Below, one piece after another: positions 19,354 through 29,311 of a DNA stretch of 64,000 nucleotides; position 1 is the stretch's first letter, and each line of letters opens with the position of its first letter. This stretch comes from an uncultured Pelagibacteraceae bacterium. GTDB taxonomy: Bacteria > Pseudomonadota > Alphaproteobacteria > Pelagibacterales > AG-422-B15. A program made the translations under genes and the position numbers. The notes below the pieces were generated by a model. It did not search any database. It saw only the letters and a program-made list of their open reading frames with translations, and was not told the origin of the DNA. Where the stretch lies: the NCBI GenBank assembly GCA_902619105.1, contig CACNCV010000003.1, forward strand, positions 1-64,000, given 5' to 3'.

Positions 19354-19382
19354 TTGATTTATTAATACTTCAGGTGTATAGA
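19354..19382 (+). promoter_or_regulatory. Probable sigma-70 promoter for the nusA operon
   Basis: TTGATT (19354-19359), a 17-bp spacer, then TATAGA (19377-19382). Each hexamer differs from consensus at two positions, and the spacing is ideal. It lies between trmB and nusA and would place the transcript start near 19389, just upstream of the leader hairpin at 19409-19435. Seen by eye only. Confidence 0.55.
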
Positions 19383-19408
19383 AATATAAAAATATTGCTA
19401 ATTCAAAC

Positions 19409-19435
19409 AAAGTGGGTTAAGCCCACTTTTTTTTT
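19409..19435 (+). terminator. Intrinsic terminator or attenuator in the nusA leader
   Basis: Perfect 8-bp stem AAAGTGGG / CCCACTTT with the 5-base loop TTAAG, running into a nine-base T run. It is one of only two convincing hairpin-plus-T-run terminators seen in the window. It could end the metK-trmB transcript, but it also lies about 20 bp downstream of the start expected from the promoter at 19354 and 16 bp before the nusA ATG, so it may act as a transcription attenuator for nusA. Confidence 0.85.
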
Positions 19436-19451
19436 ACGCTAAAGGATAAAT

Positions 19452-20987
19452 ATGGTTAGTGCCAATAAAATTGAAATTTTAAGAATTGCTGAAACTGTCG
19501 CCCAAGAAAAAATGATAGATAAGACGATTGTAATTGCTGCATTAGAGGAAGCTATTGCTAAGGCAGCCAAAAGTAATTACGGTGAAGAGAATGAAGTTAT
19601 AGTAGAAATCAACCAAGAAAATGGTGATATCTCGATTTCAAGGAAAATGCTTGTCGTTGAAGAAGTAAAAAATAAATTTCTTGAAATCACATTAAAAGCA
19701 GCAAAAAAAATTAATGGCGCAGCTCAAATAGGTGACCAGCTTTTAGATCCATTACCACCATTAGATTTTGGAAGAATAGCAGCTCAATCAGCAAAGCAGG
19801 TAATTAATTCTAAGGTTAGGGAAGCTGAAAGAGAAAGGCAATATATTGAATACAAAGATAGAGTAGGTGAAATTGTAAATGGAATAGTTAAAAGAACAGA
19901 GTTTGGTAATATTATATTAGATTTAGGAAAAGCAGAGGGAGTAATTAGAAAAGACCAAACAATTCCAAGAGAAATCCTTCGCAATGGTGATAGAGTAAGG
20001 GCTTATATATATGATGTAAGATCTGAATTAAAAGGACCACAAATATTTCTATCTAGGTCACATCCACAATTTATGGCAAAACTGTTTACTCAGGAAGTTC
20101 CAGAGATTTATGACGGTATTATATCTATTAAGAGCGTAGCACGTGACCCAGGCAGTAGAGCAAAAATTGCTGTTTTCACTGAAGATGGATCAATAGATCC
20201 AGTTGGTGCATGTGTTGGCATGAGAGGTAGCAGAGTTCAAGCAGTTGTTAACGAATTGCAAGGCGAGAAAATAGATATTATAAATTGGTCTGAGAACGTG
20301 GCAAACTTAGCCATTGCGTCCTTATCTCCTGCAGAAGTTTTAAAAGTTGTTTTAGATGAAGATCAAAATAAAATTGAGGTTGTGGTATCCGAAGAGCACT
20401 TAAGCTTAGCAATTGGAAGAAGAGGACAAAATGTAAAGCTTGCTACGGAGTTAACTGGATATGAAATCGATATTTTAACAGAAGATGAAGAGTCTTCAAA
20501 ACGCCAAGAAGATTTTGCTAATAAGACAAATATATTTATTTCGTCACTAGATGTAGACGAAACTCTTGCACAACTTTTAGTAAGTGAAGGCTTCGGAAGT
20601 GTTGAAGAAGTAATTGAAACAGATAAATCTGAGTTATTGTCTATTGATGGATTTGACGAAGAAATTGCTACAGAGTTAATAGAAAGAGCAAATAAATATT
20701 TGGCAGATAAAGAAGATGAAAATCAATCGAAAATTGAAAAATTAGAAGTTTCTGAGGATTTATCACAGTTTGAGCTTTTATCAAAAGCCATGATCGTTAA
20801 GCTCGCTGAAAGTGATATAAAAACACTAGACGATTTTGCAGGTCTTACAACAGATGACTTAATAGGGTATCTTGAGGTGAAAGGTGATAAAAATTCTAGA
20901 GTTGCAGGGTTACTAGAAGAATTTAATCTTACAAGAGAAGAAGGAGATCAATTAATAATGGAGGCTAGAAAAATATGGCTTGATTAG
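19452..20987 (+). CDS. nusA: Transcription termination/antitermination factor NusA
   Basis: A 511-residue NusA with the full proteobacterial architecture: N-terminal RNA-polymerase-binding domain (1-125), S1 domain (about 133-200, GEIVNGIVKRTEFGNIILDLG), KH1/KH2 domains (DPVGACVGMRGSRVQAVVNEL and LSLAIGRRGQNVKLA) and two acidic helix-hairpin-helix repeats in the last 150 or so residues. It controls pausing, termination and antitermination. A ribosome-binding site AAAGGA (19441-19446) lies 5 bp before the ATG. The usual upstream partner rimP and the downstream ylxR are both absent; infB begins 21 bp after the stop. Confidence 0.97.
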   Translation: MVSANKIEILRIAETVAQEKMIDKTIVIAALEEAIAKAAKSNYGEENEVIVEINQENGDISISRKMLVVEEVKNKFLEITLKAAKKINGAAQIGDQLLDPLPPLDFGRIAAQSAKQVINSKVREAERERQYIEYKDRVGEIVNGIVKRTEFGNIILDLGKAEGVIRKDQTIPREILRNGDRVRAYIYDVRSELKGPQIFLSRSHPQFMAKLFTQEVPEIYDGIISIKSVARDPGSRAKIAVFTEDGSIDPVGACVGMRGSRVQAVVNELQGEKIDIINWSENVANLAIASLSPAEVLKVVLDEDQNKIEVVVSEEHLSLAIGRRGQNVKLATELTGYEIDILTEDEESSKRQEDFANKTNIFISSLDVDETLAQLLVSEGFGSVEEVIETDKSELLSIDGFDEEIATELIERANKYLADKEDENQSKIEKLEVSEDLSQFELLSKAMIVKLAESDIKTLDDFAGLTTDDLIGYLEVKGDKNSRVAGLLEEFNLTREEGDQLIMEARKIWLD

Positions 20988-21008
20988 TCATATTTATATA
21001 ATTTTATT

Positions 21009-23417
21009 ATGGCTGAAAATAAAGATACAGCAAAGAAGAAAAAAACTCTCAGCTTAAAACTAGGTTCAAAGCCTAAACTTGCTCCTACAAAGAATATTGA
21101 AGCAGGCAAAACAGTTATCGTCGAAAAGAAAAGGTATAAAAGAGTCCAAAGTCCAGAATCACAATCCATAAAAAATAATACTAAAAATTTCAGCGGTATT
21201 GCAAAGGAGCCGGTTAGTACCAAAAAAGAAAATATTAATGAAAACAAATCAGGCGTTGTTCTTAAGCCTTTATCCAAAGACGAGCAAAAAAGAATACTCA
21301 GAGCTGATAATAAAAAAGATAAAAAAGATGAAATTGAAAAAATTAGATTAGGAAAGTCATCAAATCACCCAGATAAAGCTAATGCTCCCATAGCGTTAGA
21401 TACAAATATTAATTTGGATAACGTAGATAACAAAGATATCAAAAGAGATATTGATAAGAAAAAAAATCCTAATATAGCTCATGATATTGATGATCGAAAG
21501 AGAACACAAAATACTTTCGGCAGAAAAAAAATCAGAGAAAGAAAGGTTACTATTGTAACTGCTTTAAGTGATATAGACGAAAGAACAAGAAGTCTTGCAG
21601 CTTATAAGCGTGCTAAGCAGAAGACAAAAAAATCTAAAATTGAGCACGAGCCAGCAAAAAAAATCGTTAGAGATGTCTATATACCAGAGTCCATAACTGT
21701 AAAAGAACTAGCCAACAGAATGACAGAAAAGTCAGGTGACTTAATTAAATCACTTATGAAGATGGGAATGATGGCTACAATTAATGAGTCAATTGATGCA
21801 GACACAGCGGAGCTTTTGGTTACAGAATTTGGTCATAACTTCAAAAGAGAAAACATTGAGGATATTGAAAAAGACCTTATTTCAAAAGATACAAAAGCAG
21901 AAAAAAATAAAACAAGATCACCGATTGTAACAATTATGGGACATGTTGATCATGGAAAAACATCTTTACTGGATAAGGTTAGAAACTCAAATGTTGTTTC
22001 AGGAGAAAGTGGGGGAATAACACAGCATATTGGTGCATACGAAGTAGAACACAATAATAAAAAAATCACTTTCATAGATACTCCAGGTCATGCGGCTTTC
22101 ACTGATATGCGTGCAAGGGGTGCTAATGTAACTGATATTGTAGTTTTAATAGTTGCTGCAGATGACGGTGTAATGCCACAAACAAAAGAAGCTATTTCTC
22201 ACGCAAAGTCAGCTAAAGTTCCAATTATTGTTGCAATTAATAAATGTGACAAACCAGATTCAAATCCTCAAAAAATAAAAGAGCAACTATTGTCAGAAGA
22301 TTTAATAGTCGAAGATTTGTCTGGAGAGATACAATCAGTTGAAGTATCAGCTGAAACAGGTAGTAATATTGATAAACTCCTTGATGCCATTGTTTTACAG
22401 GCCGAACTTTCAGAATTAAAAACAAATAATGAAACTTTTGCAGAAGCAACCGTCATAGAAGCAAATGTTGATAAAGGAAGAGGTCCTCTCTGCAATATTA
22501 TTGTGACGAATGGAAAATTAAAAGTTGGTGATATTGCAGTAGCTGGAAGTGAATATGGAAAAGTAAGAGCAATACTAAATGATAAAGGCCAAAATTTAAT
22601 AGAAGCTACTTCATCTATGCCTGTTCAAGTTTTAGGCCTAAATGAGCCACCTGAGGCTGGAGACAGCTTTGTCACTGTGGAAAGTGATGAAAAAGCTAGA
22701 GAGTTATGTGAAATTAGAAGCCAAATCAAGAAAAATAAAATTTTACCAAAAAAAATCAAAAATATTGATAATGAATTAGCTTTTGGGTCTTTAGACAATA
22801 ATAAAGAAATATTAGAAGTTGTTATAAAAGCCGATACACGCGGATCATCAGAAGCAATAATTCATCAGTTAGAAAACATTAAAAGTGATAAAATAGTAAT
22901 TAAAGTTATACATTCAGGTGTCGGTTTCATTAATGAGAGTGATGTAGCTCTTGCATCGGCATCAAATGCATTATTATTATCATTTAACTCAACCACTACA
23001 AAGGAAGCAAAGATCAAAGCAAAAACAAATAATATTATAATTCAAAATTTTGATATTATTTATGAGCTTATTGAATTTGTTTCTGATTATGCAAGTGGTA
23101 AATTAAAACCAACTATTAAAGAAAATTTTATTGGAAAAGCTGAAGTTCTAAAAATTTTCAAAGTTTCAAAGATTGGTGCAATAGCAGGCTGTAGAATAAT
23201 AGAGGGTTCAGTTAGTAAAAATGCAAAAGTTAAAGTAACAAGAAATGAAAAAACAATTTTTGATGGAAATATCCTGAGTCTCAAAAGAGAAAAAAATGAA
23301 GCTAACGAAGTAAAATCTGGAACTGAGTGTGGAATTAGTATTAAAGAATTTAATGAATTTGAGGTAGGGGATTTTATTGAAGCCTTTAGTGTTGAGGAAA
23401 TTGCACAGACGTTGTGA
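21009..23417 (+). CDS. infB: Translation initiation factor IF-2
   Basis: An 802-residue GTPase that places initiator tRNA on the 30S subunit. A long Lys-rich low-complexity N-terminal region (about 1-215) precedes the IF2_N domain (VKELANRMTEKSGDLIKSLMKMGM). The G domain follows: G1 GHVDHGKTSL, G3 DTPGHAAF, G4 NKCD. Domains II-IV then run to the C-terminus. No ribosome-binding site is apparent before the ATG. The final TTGTGA includes the GTG start of rbfA (3-4 bp overlap), so rbfA is translationally coupled. Confidence 0.97.
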   Translation: MAENKDTAKKKKTLSLKLGSKPKLAPTKNIEAGKTVIVEKKRYKRVQSPESQSIKNNTKNFSGIAKEPVSTKKENINENKSGVVLKPLSKDEQKRILRADNKKDKKDEIEKIRLGKSSNHPDKANAPIALDTNINLDNVDNKDIKRDIDKKKNPNIAHDIDDRKRTQNTFGRKKIRERKVTIVTALSDIDERTRSLAAYKRAKQKTKKSKIEHEPAKKIVRDVYIPESITVKELANRMTEKSGDLIKSLMKMGMMATINESIDADTAELLVTEFGHNFKRENIEDIEKDLISKDTKAEKNKTRSPIVTIMGHVDHGKTSLLDKVRNSNVVSGESGGITQHIGAYEVEHNNKKITFIDTPGHAAFTDMRARGANVTDIVVLIVAADDGVMPQTKEAISHAKSAKVPIIVAINKCDKPDSNPQKIKEQLLSEDLIVEDLSGEIQSVEVSAETGSNIDKLLDAIVLQAELSELKTNNETFAEATVIEANVDKGRGPLCNIIVTNGKLKVGDIAVAGSEYGKVRAILNDKGQNLIEATSSMPVQVLGLNEPPEAGDSFVTVESDEKARELCEIRSQIKKNKILPKKIKNIDNELAFGSLDNNKEILEVVIKADTRGSSEAIIHQLENIKSDKIVIKVIHSGVGFINESDVALASASNALLLSFNSTTTKEAKIKAKTNNIIIQNFDIIYELIEFVSDYASGKLKPTIKENFIGKAEVLKIFKVSKIGAIAGCRIIEGSVSKNAKVKVTRNEKTIFDGNILSLKREKNEANEVKSGTECGISIKEFNEFEVGDFIEAFSVEEIAQTL

Positions 23418-23803
23418 TTTTAAAAAGAAAAAATGAAAAAACTAGCAGATCACACAAAGTTTCTGAGATAATCAGAAAAGCTGTAAGTGAAGTTCTTGTT
23501 AGAAATGAAATGCCTCTTGATGCTCCGTTCAAGTTTCCAATAAGTGTAGTTAAAGTTGAAATGAATTCAGATTTAAAAATTGCATATATAGACGTAATTA
23601 CGCATGAAAAATTAGAAGATGATGAAATTATCTTAAAATTAAATTCTTGTAAGCATTATCTTTCAAGAGAAGTAACAAGTTTAATTAACTTAAAGTTCTC
23701 ACCTAAACTTGTTTTTAGAATTGATAGAAGTATCGATGAAATGAGTAATATTGAAAAAGTACTTAGAAAAGAAAAAGTTCTAAATGATCTTAATAAAAAT
23801 TAA
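23414..23803 (+). CDS. rbfA: Ribosome-binding factor A
   Basis: A 129-residue KH-like protein needed for late 30S maturation. The N-terminus (KVSEIIRKAVSEVLVRNE) and the segment PISVVKVEMNSDLKIAYIDVI match the RbfA family. GTG at 23414 was chosen because no in-frame ATG occurs before the conserved helix and because it overlaps the infB stop. truB begins 3 bp after its stop. It belongs to the nusA-infB-rbfA-truB-rpsO-pnp block. Confidence 0.93.
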   Translation: MILKRKNEKTSRSHKVSEIIRKAVSEVLVRNEMPLDAPFKFPISVVKVEMNSDLKIAYIDVITHEKLEDDEIILKLNSCKHYLSREVTSLINLKFSPKLVFRIDRSIDEMSNIEKVLRKEKVLNDLNKN

Positions 23804-23806
23804 TAC

Positions 23807-24679
23807 ATGAATGGCTGGATTTTTATAGATAAACCAAAAGATATAACTTCGTTTAAAGTAATACAAAGACTTAGAAAAATTCTAAACATTAAAAAGATTG
23901 GGCATGCAGGAACTTTAGATCCGTTTGCGACAGGCATACTTGCAATTGCTGTTGGGGAAGCCACTAAAAGTATTCATTATTTTAATCAAAATAAAGTTTA
24001 TAAATTTAATGTAGTTTTTGGAGTATCAAAAGATACTGACGATATAACTGGAAATACAACTGATAAATCCGATATCATTCCAACTAAAGAAGCAATTGAT
24101 CAATGCTCAAGAAAATTTATTGGCAATCATTCTCAAGTACCACCTCAATATTCTGCTGTAAAAGTTAATGGCAAAAGAGCCTATAAGCTAGCAAGAACTA
24201 ACCAAAAATTTACAATTCAATCTAAAGACGTGTTTATAAAAAGTTTAAAATGTTTAGAATATAAAAATAAGAACGAGTACTCCTTCATAATGGAATGTTC
24301 ATCTGGAACTTACGTTAGATCAATTGCAAGAGATATTGGAAAAATGCTTGGAACATATGCCTATGTTTCTGAGTTAAGAAGAATAAAAATAGGTAAAATT
24401 GAGGAAAAAGATATTATTTTACTAGATAAATTTGAAGAATTAGTACATATTGGCGATCATTTTGAAGTAATGCATTCAATTAGAGAGGTACTGGACGACA
24501 TCCCGGCAGTACTGATCGATCAAGAATTAAGCCTTAAATTTCGAAATGGTCTAAGCTTTGAATATTCTAATAAAAAATCTGAAAATGATTATTTATTAAT
24601 TGAAACAGAAAAAAAATTTATTGGAATAGGTAAAGCTGTAGATGGAAAAATAAAGCCCGTAAGGGTGTTCAACTTATAA
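23807..24679 (+). CDS. truB: tRNA pseudouridine-55 synthase
   Basis: Modifies U55 in the T loop of nearly all tRNAs. The catalytic motif H-A-G-T-L-D-P is present ([24 protein letters not shown]) with the nucleophilic Asp, followed by the family segments [20 protein letters not shown] and [15 protein letters not shown]. The 290-residue length fits. The start is 3 bp after rbfA and the stop is 11 bp before the rpsO ATG, in the conserved rbfA-truB-rpsO-pnp order. Confidence 0.96.
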   Translation: MNGWIFIDKPKDITSFKVIQRLRKILNIKKIGHAGTLDPFATGILAIAVGEATKSIHYFNQNKVYKFNVVFGVSKDTDDITGNTTDKSDIIPTKEAIDQCSRKFIGNHSQVPPQYSAVKVNGKRAYKLARTNQKFTIQSKDVFIKSLKCLEYKNKNEYSFIMECSSGTYVRSIARDIGKMLGTYAYVSELRRIKIGKIEEKDIILLDKFEELVHIGDHFEVMHSIREVLDDIPAVLIDQELSLKFRNGLSFEYSNKKSENDYLLIETEKKFIGIGKAVDGKIKPVRVFNL

Positions 24680-24690
24680 AAGGAAATGTG

Positions 24691-24960
24691 ATGTCGATAA
24701 ATAGAGAAAAAAAGAATAAAATAATTGATGAGCATGCGAGATCTGAAAAAGATACAGGGTCTCCAGAAGTTCAAATAGCAATACTTAGCGAGAGAATATC
24801 AAACCTAACAGAGCATTTTCAGTCTCATAAAAAAGATAACCACTCAAGGACTGGACTTATGCGATTGATAAATCAAAGAAGGAGTTTGCTGGCTTATCTA
24901 AAAAAAAGCAATAAAGATTCTTACGAGAAATTAATAGATAAACTCGGTATTAGAAAATAA
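24691..24960 (+). CDS. rpsO: 30S ribosomal protein S15
   Basis: An 89-residue S15, exactly the family length. Recognisable segments are [27 protein letters not shown] and [24 protein letters not shown] immediately before (24688) is also in frame, but the ribosome-binding site AGGAA (24681-24685) is better spaced for the ATG at 24691, and the S15 family starts at M-S-I. rpsO and pnp are adjacent, as in most proteobacteria, where the mRNA is subject to S15 and PNPase feedback; I did not identify the RNA pseudoknot. Confidence 0.97.
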   Translation: MSINREKKNKIIDEHARSEKDTGSPEVQIAILSERISNLTEHFQSHKKDNHSRTGLMRLINQRRSLLAYLKKSNKDSYEKLIDKLGIRK

Positions 24961-24998
24961 AGCAATGATAATTAAAATTTTTAGAGGAATGAAAGAAT

Positions 24999-27068
24999 AT
25001 GATAAAAGTTATTTCAAGAGAAATGAATTGGGGAGACCAAGTATTAAAAATAGAAACAGGAAAGGTTGCTAAGCAGGCAACAGCATCAACCATAGTTAGT
25101 TATGGAGAGACAGTTGTTATGGCTAATGTCGTAGCTGCTAAAACCGCAAAACCCGACATTGATTTCTTTCCATTAACTGTAAGTTACCAAGAAAAATTTT
25201 ATGCTGCAGGTAAAATTCCAGGGGGTTTTTTTAAACGTGAAGGTAGACCTACTGAATTTGAAACCCTTACTTCAAGATTAATTGATAGGCCTATAAGACC
25301 ATTATTTCCTGAGGGATTCAAAAACGAAACTCAAGTTATCTTAACTGTATTATCACACGATACAGAAACAAATCCTGATATAGTTGCAATGATAGCCGCT
25401 TCAAGTGCTTTGACATTATCCGGAATACCATTCATGGGACCAATTGGTGGGTGTAGAGTTGGATATGACGGAAAAGATTACATATTAAATCCAAAAATTA
25501 ATGAAGAAACTCAATTAGATCTTGTAGTATCTGGAACTCAAAATGCAGTCCTGATGGTAGAGTCTGAAGCTAAAGAACTTTCTGAGGAAATTATGTTGGG
25601 TGCAGTTAAATTTGGACACGAGTCGATGCAAGAAGTCATAAAAATCATTATCAATCTTGCTGAGGAGTGTGCTAGAGATCCATGGGAATTTGAATATAAT
25701 GTTAATGATCAGTTGATTAATGAGCTTAAAAGTGAATTTGAAGATCAAATCAAGAAAAGCTATTCAATTGTTGATAAGATTGAAAGACAAAACTCATTAA
25801 GTGAGATTAAGTCTGCTGTAGAAGAAAAATACGCCGACATTGAAGATGAAAACATTAACGAAGTAATGTCATATTTCAAAAAAATTGAAAAAGATGTGGT
25901 CAGATCTCAAATTTTGAATGATAAGTCTAGAATTGATGGGCGTAAGCTTGATGAAGTAAGAAATATTTCTTCAGAAGTCTCATGGCTGCCCAGAACACAT
26001 GGATCTTCTTTATTTACTAGAGGTGAAACACAGGCAATAGTTGTTGCAACTCTCGGATTTGGAGAAGATGAGCAACGAATTGAGGCACTTCAAGGTTCTT
26101 ATAAAGAAAATTTCATGCTTCATTATAATTTTCCTCCATACTCAGTTGGTGAGGTTGGAAGAATGGGTTCAGCAGGTAGAAGAGAAATTGGTCATGGTAA
26201 ATTAGCTTGGAGAGCCCTTAAGGCAGTATTGCCTAATAAAGAAGATTTTGATTATACAATCCGCTTAGTATCAGATATTACTGAATCAAATGGTTCATCG
26301 TCGATGGCGACTGTTTGTGGATCTTCACTAGCCCTAATGGATGCTGGAGTTCCTATTAAAAATTCAGTTTCTGGTATTGCAATGGGTTTAATTAAAGAGG
26401 GCGATGATTTTGCTGTATTATCTGATATCCTAGGTGATGAAGATCATTTAGGTGATATGGATTTTAAAGTAGCAGGTACCAAAGACGGTGTTACCTCATT
26501 GCAGATGGATATTAAAATCACCGGAATAACATATGAGATTATGGAAAAAGCTCTCGACCAAGCTAAAGGTGGAAGAGAATACATCTTAAATGAAATGAAT
26601 AAAGCGTTAGACTCTCCAAGAACTGAGCTTGGACCTTACACACCAAGAGTTGAAATGATGAAAGTCAAAAGAGATAATATTGGCGAAATTATTGGAAAAG
26701 GTGGCGCAACCATAAAAGATATAATTGAAAAATCTGGAGCAAGAATCGATATTAGTGATAGTGGAAATGTAAAAATAGCTGGAACCAATAATGAATCAAT
26801 TCAAGCCGCAATCGAACTAATAAACTCAATTATTGAAGAACCAGAAGTTGGTCAGGTTTATGAGGGTAAGGTTGTTAAAATTATGGAATTTGGTGCATTT
26901 GTTAATTTCTTTGGTAAAAGGGACGGGCTTGTTCATATTTCACAACTATCTGAAGAGAGAGTTGAGAAAGTTACTGACGTTGTAAGTGAAGGTGATATAG
27001 TGAAGGTCAAAGTAATCGGTTTTGATAAAGGCAAGGTTAAATTATCAATAAAGGATGCTGAAATCTAA
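24999..27068 (+). CDS. pnp: Polyribonucleotide nucleotidyltransferase (PNPase)
   Basis: A 689-residue 3'-to-5' phosphorolytic exoribonuclease. It has two RNase PH-like domains (first beginning [14 protein letters not shown]; second containing [23 protein letters not shown] and the [22 protein letters not shown] catalytic segment), then a KH domain ([25 protein letters not shown]) and an S1 domain ([21 protein letters not shown]). Shorter than E. coli PNPase (711) only in the tail. A ribosome-binding site AGAGGA lies about 11 bp before the ATG. It works with the rRNA/tRNA processing enzymes in the same block. Confidence 0.97.
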   Translation: MIKVISREMNWGDQVLKIETGKVAKQATASTIVSYGETVVMANVVAAKTAKPDIDFFPLTVSYQEKFYAAGKIPGGFFKREGRPTEFETLTSRLIDRPIRPLFPEGFKNETQVILTVLSHDTETNPDIVAMIAASSALTLSGIPFMGPIGGCRVGYDGKDYILNPKINEETQLDLVVSGTQNAVLMVESEAKELSEEIMLGAVKFGHESMQEVIKIIINLAEECARDPWEFEYNVNDQLINELKSEFEDQIKKSYSIVDKIERQNSLSEIKSAVEEKYADIEDENINEVMSYFKKIEKDVVRSQILNDKSRIDGRKLDEVRNISSEVSWLPRTHGSSLFTRGETQAIVVATLGFGEDEQRIEALQGSYKENFMLHYNFPPYSVGEVGRMGSAGRREIGHGKLAWRALKAVLPNKEDFDYTIRLVSDITESNGSSSMATVCGSSLALMDAGVPIKNSVSGIAMGLIKEGDDFAVLSDILGDEDHLGDMDFKVAGTKDGVTSLQMDIKITGITYEIMEKALDQAKGGREYILNEMNKALDSPRTELGPYTPRVEMMKVKRDNIGEIIGKGGATIKDIIEKSGARIDISDSGNVKIAGTNNESIQAAIELINSIIEEPEVGQVYEGKVVKIMEFGAFVNFFGKRDGLVHISQLSEERVEKVTDVVSEGDIVKVKVIGFDKGKVKLSIKDAEI

Positions 27069-27083
27069 ACAAAGGTTTCATTA

Positions 27084-28535
27084 ATGGAATACATTAATAC
27101 TTCAGAAGATAAACTTCATGAAGAATGTGGTGTATTTGGTATATTTGGAAGTCCAGACGCTTCCGCACTTACTGCCTTAGGATTACATGCCTTACAACAT
27201 CGTGGTCAAGAAGGTGCAGGAATTGTTTCATTTGATGGAGAAAAGTTTCACGGCGTTAGAAGGCCAGGACTTGTTGGGGATCACTTTAATAAACAAGAGG
27301 TGATTGATAGGTTAAAGGGTAGCAATGCAATTGGTCACGTTCGATATTCTACAACTGGTGACTCAATTTTAAAAAATATTCAGCCCTTGTATGCAGATTT
27401 AATGTCAGGCGGCTTTGCATGTGCTCATAATGGAAATCTCACAAATGCTTCAGCTTTAAGAGAAAAACTTGTCAGTCGCGGATCAATTTTTCAATCTACA
27501 TCTGATACTGAAACAATTTTACAATTAGTAGCGCAGTCTGAGAGAAAGCAAATAGTTGACAAACTTATAGATGCTTTATTTCAAATCCATGGGGCCTATT
27601 CACTTGTTATTCTTACAAACAAAAAACTTATTGGTGTAAGAGATCCTTATGGAATAAGGCCTTTAGTTCTTGGTGACCTCAATGGGGCCCCAGTTCTAGC
27701 TTCAGAATCATGTGCTCTTGATATTATCGGTGCAAAATTTGTCAGAGAAATTGAAAATGGAGAAATAATAATAATTTCAGAAAAAGGGATGGAAAGCATT
27801 AAACCTTTCCCAAAAGTTGCGGAAAGACCATGTATTTTTGAGAGGATCTATTTTTCTCGCCCTGACAGTATGCTGGGAGGAAACACAGTTTATACTTATA
27901 GAAAAAATCTTGGAATAGAATTAGCAAAAGAACATTATGTTGATGCAGATACAGTTGTACCTGTTCCTGACTCAGGAGTTCCAGCCGCCCTAGGCTATGC
28001 ACAGCAGTCAAATACGCCATTTGAATTAGGTATAATTAGAAATCACTATGTTGGAAGAACATTTATCGAGCCATCCCAAAGTATCAGACAATTTGGTGTT
28101 AAGCTTAAACATAACGCTAACGTATCTTATATTAAAAATAAAAAAATTATTTTAATCGATGATTCTATTGTAAGGGGAACTACAGCAAAAAAAATAATTA
28201 AAATGATTTATGATGCAGGTGCGAAAGAAGTACATTTAGGCATAGCATGCCCTCCGATAAAGCATCCTGATTTTTATGGTATAGATACTCCAGATTATAA
28301 TGAACTTATTGCGTCAAAAAATAGTATTGAAGAGATTAATAAGACTATTGGATCTAAATCATTATTTTTCTTATCATTAGAGGGCACTTACAGAGCTATG
28401 GGCTATGAGAACAGAAATCCTGACCAACCTCAATTTACTGATCATTGCTTTACAGGCGAGTACCCCACAAGTTTAATTGATCGTGAAAAGGGGAATATAT
28501 CAAAACAGTTTTCTCTTTTAACAGAAAAAAACTAA
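27084..28535 (+). CDS. purF: Amidophosphoribosyltransferase
   Basis: First committed enzyme of purine synthesis. It is an N-terminal-nucleophile glutaminase fused to a phosphoribosyltransferase. The nucleophile is Cys15 (HEECGVFGIFG), so a short 14-residue propeptide must be removed. The PRPP-binding motif is ILIDDSIVRGTTAKKI. The 483-residue length is typical. The gene follows pnp by 15 bp; cvpA, a frequent upstream partner, is absent. The last 4 bp overlap the convergent fabI gene through shared stop bases. Confidence 0.97.
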   Translation: MEYINTSEDKLHEECGVFGIFGSPDASALTALGLHALQHRGQEGAGIVSFDGEKFHGVRRPGLVGDHFNKQEVIDRLKGSNAIGHVRYSTTGDSILKNIQPLYADLMSGGFACAHNGNLTNASALREKLVSRGSIFQSTSDTETILQLVAQSERKQIVDKLIDALFQIHGAYSLVILTNKKLIGVRDPYGIRPLVLGDLNGAPVLASESCALDIIGAKFVREIENGEIIIISEKGMESIKPFPKVAERPCIFERIYFSRPDSMLGGNTVYTYRKNLGIELAKEHYVDADTVVPVPDSGVPAALGYAQQSNTPFELGIIRNHYVGRTFIEPSQSIRQFGVKLKHNANVSYIKNKKIILIDDSIVRGTTAKKIIKMIYDAGAKEVHLGIACPPIKHPDFYGIDTPDYNELIASKNSIEEINKTIGSKSLFFLSLEGTYRAMGYENRNPDQPQFTDHCFTGEYPTSLIDREKGNISKQFSLLTEKN

Positions 28536-29311
28536 ATTTCTTTAGGAACACCTACAATATTATAGCCGCAGTCAACGTAATGTGTCTCACCTGTTACGCC
28601 AGAAGACAAATCACTTAGTAAGTATAGGCCTGATTTTCCAACATCCTCTAAATCAATGTTTCTATTCATTAAAGAATTTTTCTCAGACCACTTCATCATG
28701 TCTTTGCCACCAGAAATACCAGCCATAGCAAGTGTTTTCATTGGTCCTGCTGATAATGCATTGACTCTAATGTTGGAAGGGCCGAGATCAGCAGCTAAAT
28801 ATCTTACACTGGACTCAAGAGCAGCTTTTGCAACACCCATTACGTTGTAGTTCCGAATATATTTTTGAGATCCATCATAGGTAAGTGTTAGAAGTGAACC
28901 ACCATTTTTCATCAGTTTTTCAGCTTCGTGAGCTACCTCCGTAAAAGAAAAACATGAAATAAGCATAGTATTTGAAAAGTTATTGCGTGATGTATTCAAA
29001 TATTTTCCTTTTAATTCTTCTTTTTCAGAAAATGCTATTGAATGTAATACAAAGTCAATTTCGCCCCAATGATTTCCAATTTCATCAAATGATTTTTTTA
29101 CCGATCCTTCTTTTAATACGTCACATTCGATTAAAAAATTACTTTTAATCGAATCTGCTAAAGGCTTCACTCTTCGATGTAAAGACTCTCCCTGATAAGT
29201 AAAACAAAGCTCAGCACCTTCATCAGATAATTTTTTTGAAATTCCCCAAGCAATGGAATGATCATTAGCAACACCCATAACCACCCCTTTTTTTCCATGC
29301 AGTAAACTCAT
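28532..29311 (-). CDS. fabI: Enoyl-[acyl-carrier-protein] reductase (NADH), FabI
   Basis: Final reductive step of each fatty-acid elongation cycle. It is a 259-residue short-chain dehydrogenase with the FabI-specific cofactor segment [12 protein letters not shown] and the catalytic Tyr-x6-Lys (Tyr155 and Lys162 by my count) that separates FabI from other SDR proteins. The last gene of the fabA-fabB-fabI operon; its start overlaps the fabB stop by 4 bp. FabI is the triclosan target in other bacteria; nothing here tells whether this form is sensitive. Confidence 0.95.
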   Translation of the reverse strand: MSLLHGKKGVVMGVANDHSIAWGISKKLSDEGAELCFTYQGESLHRRVKPLADSIKSNFLIECDVLKEGSVKKSFDEIGNHWGEIDFVLHSIAFSEKEELKGKYLNTSRNNFSNTMLISCFSFTEVAHEAEKLMKNGGSLLTLTYDGSQKYIRNYNVMGVAKAALESSVRYLAADLGPSNIRVNALSAGPMKTLAMAGISGGKDMMKWSEKNSLMNRNIDLEDVGKSGLYLLSDLSSGVTGETHYVDCGYNIVGVPKEI

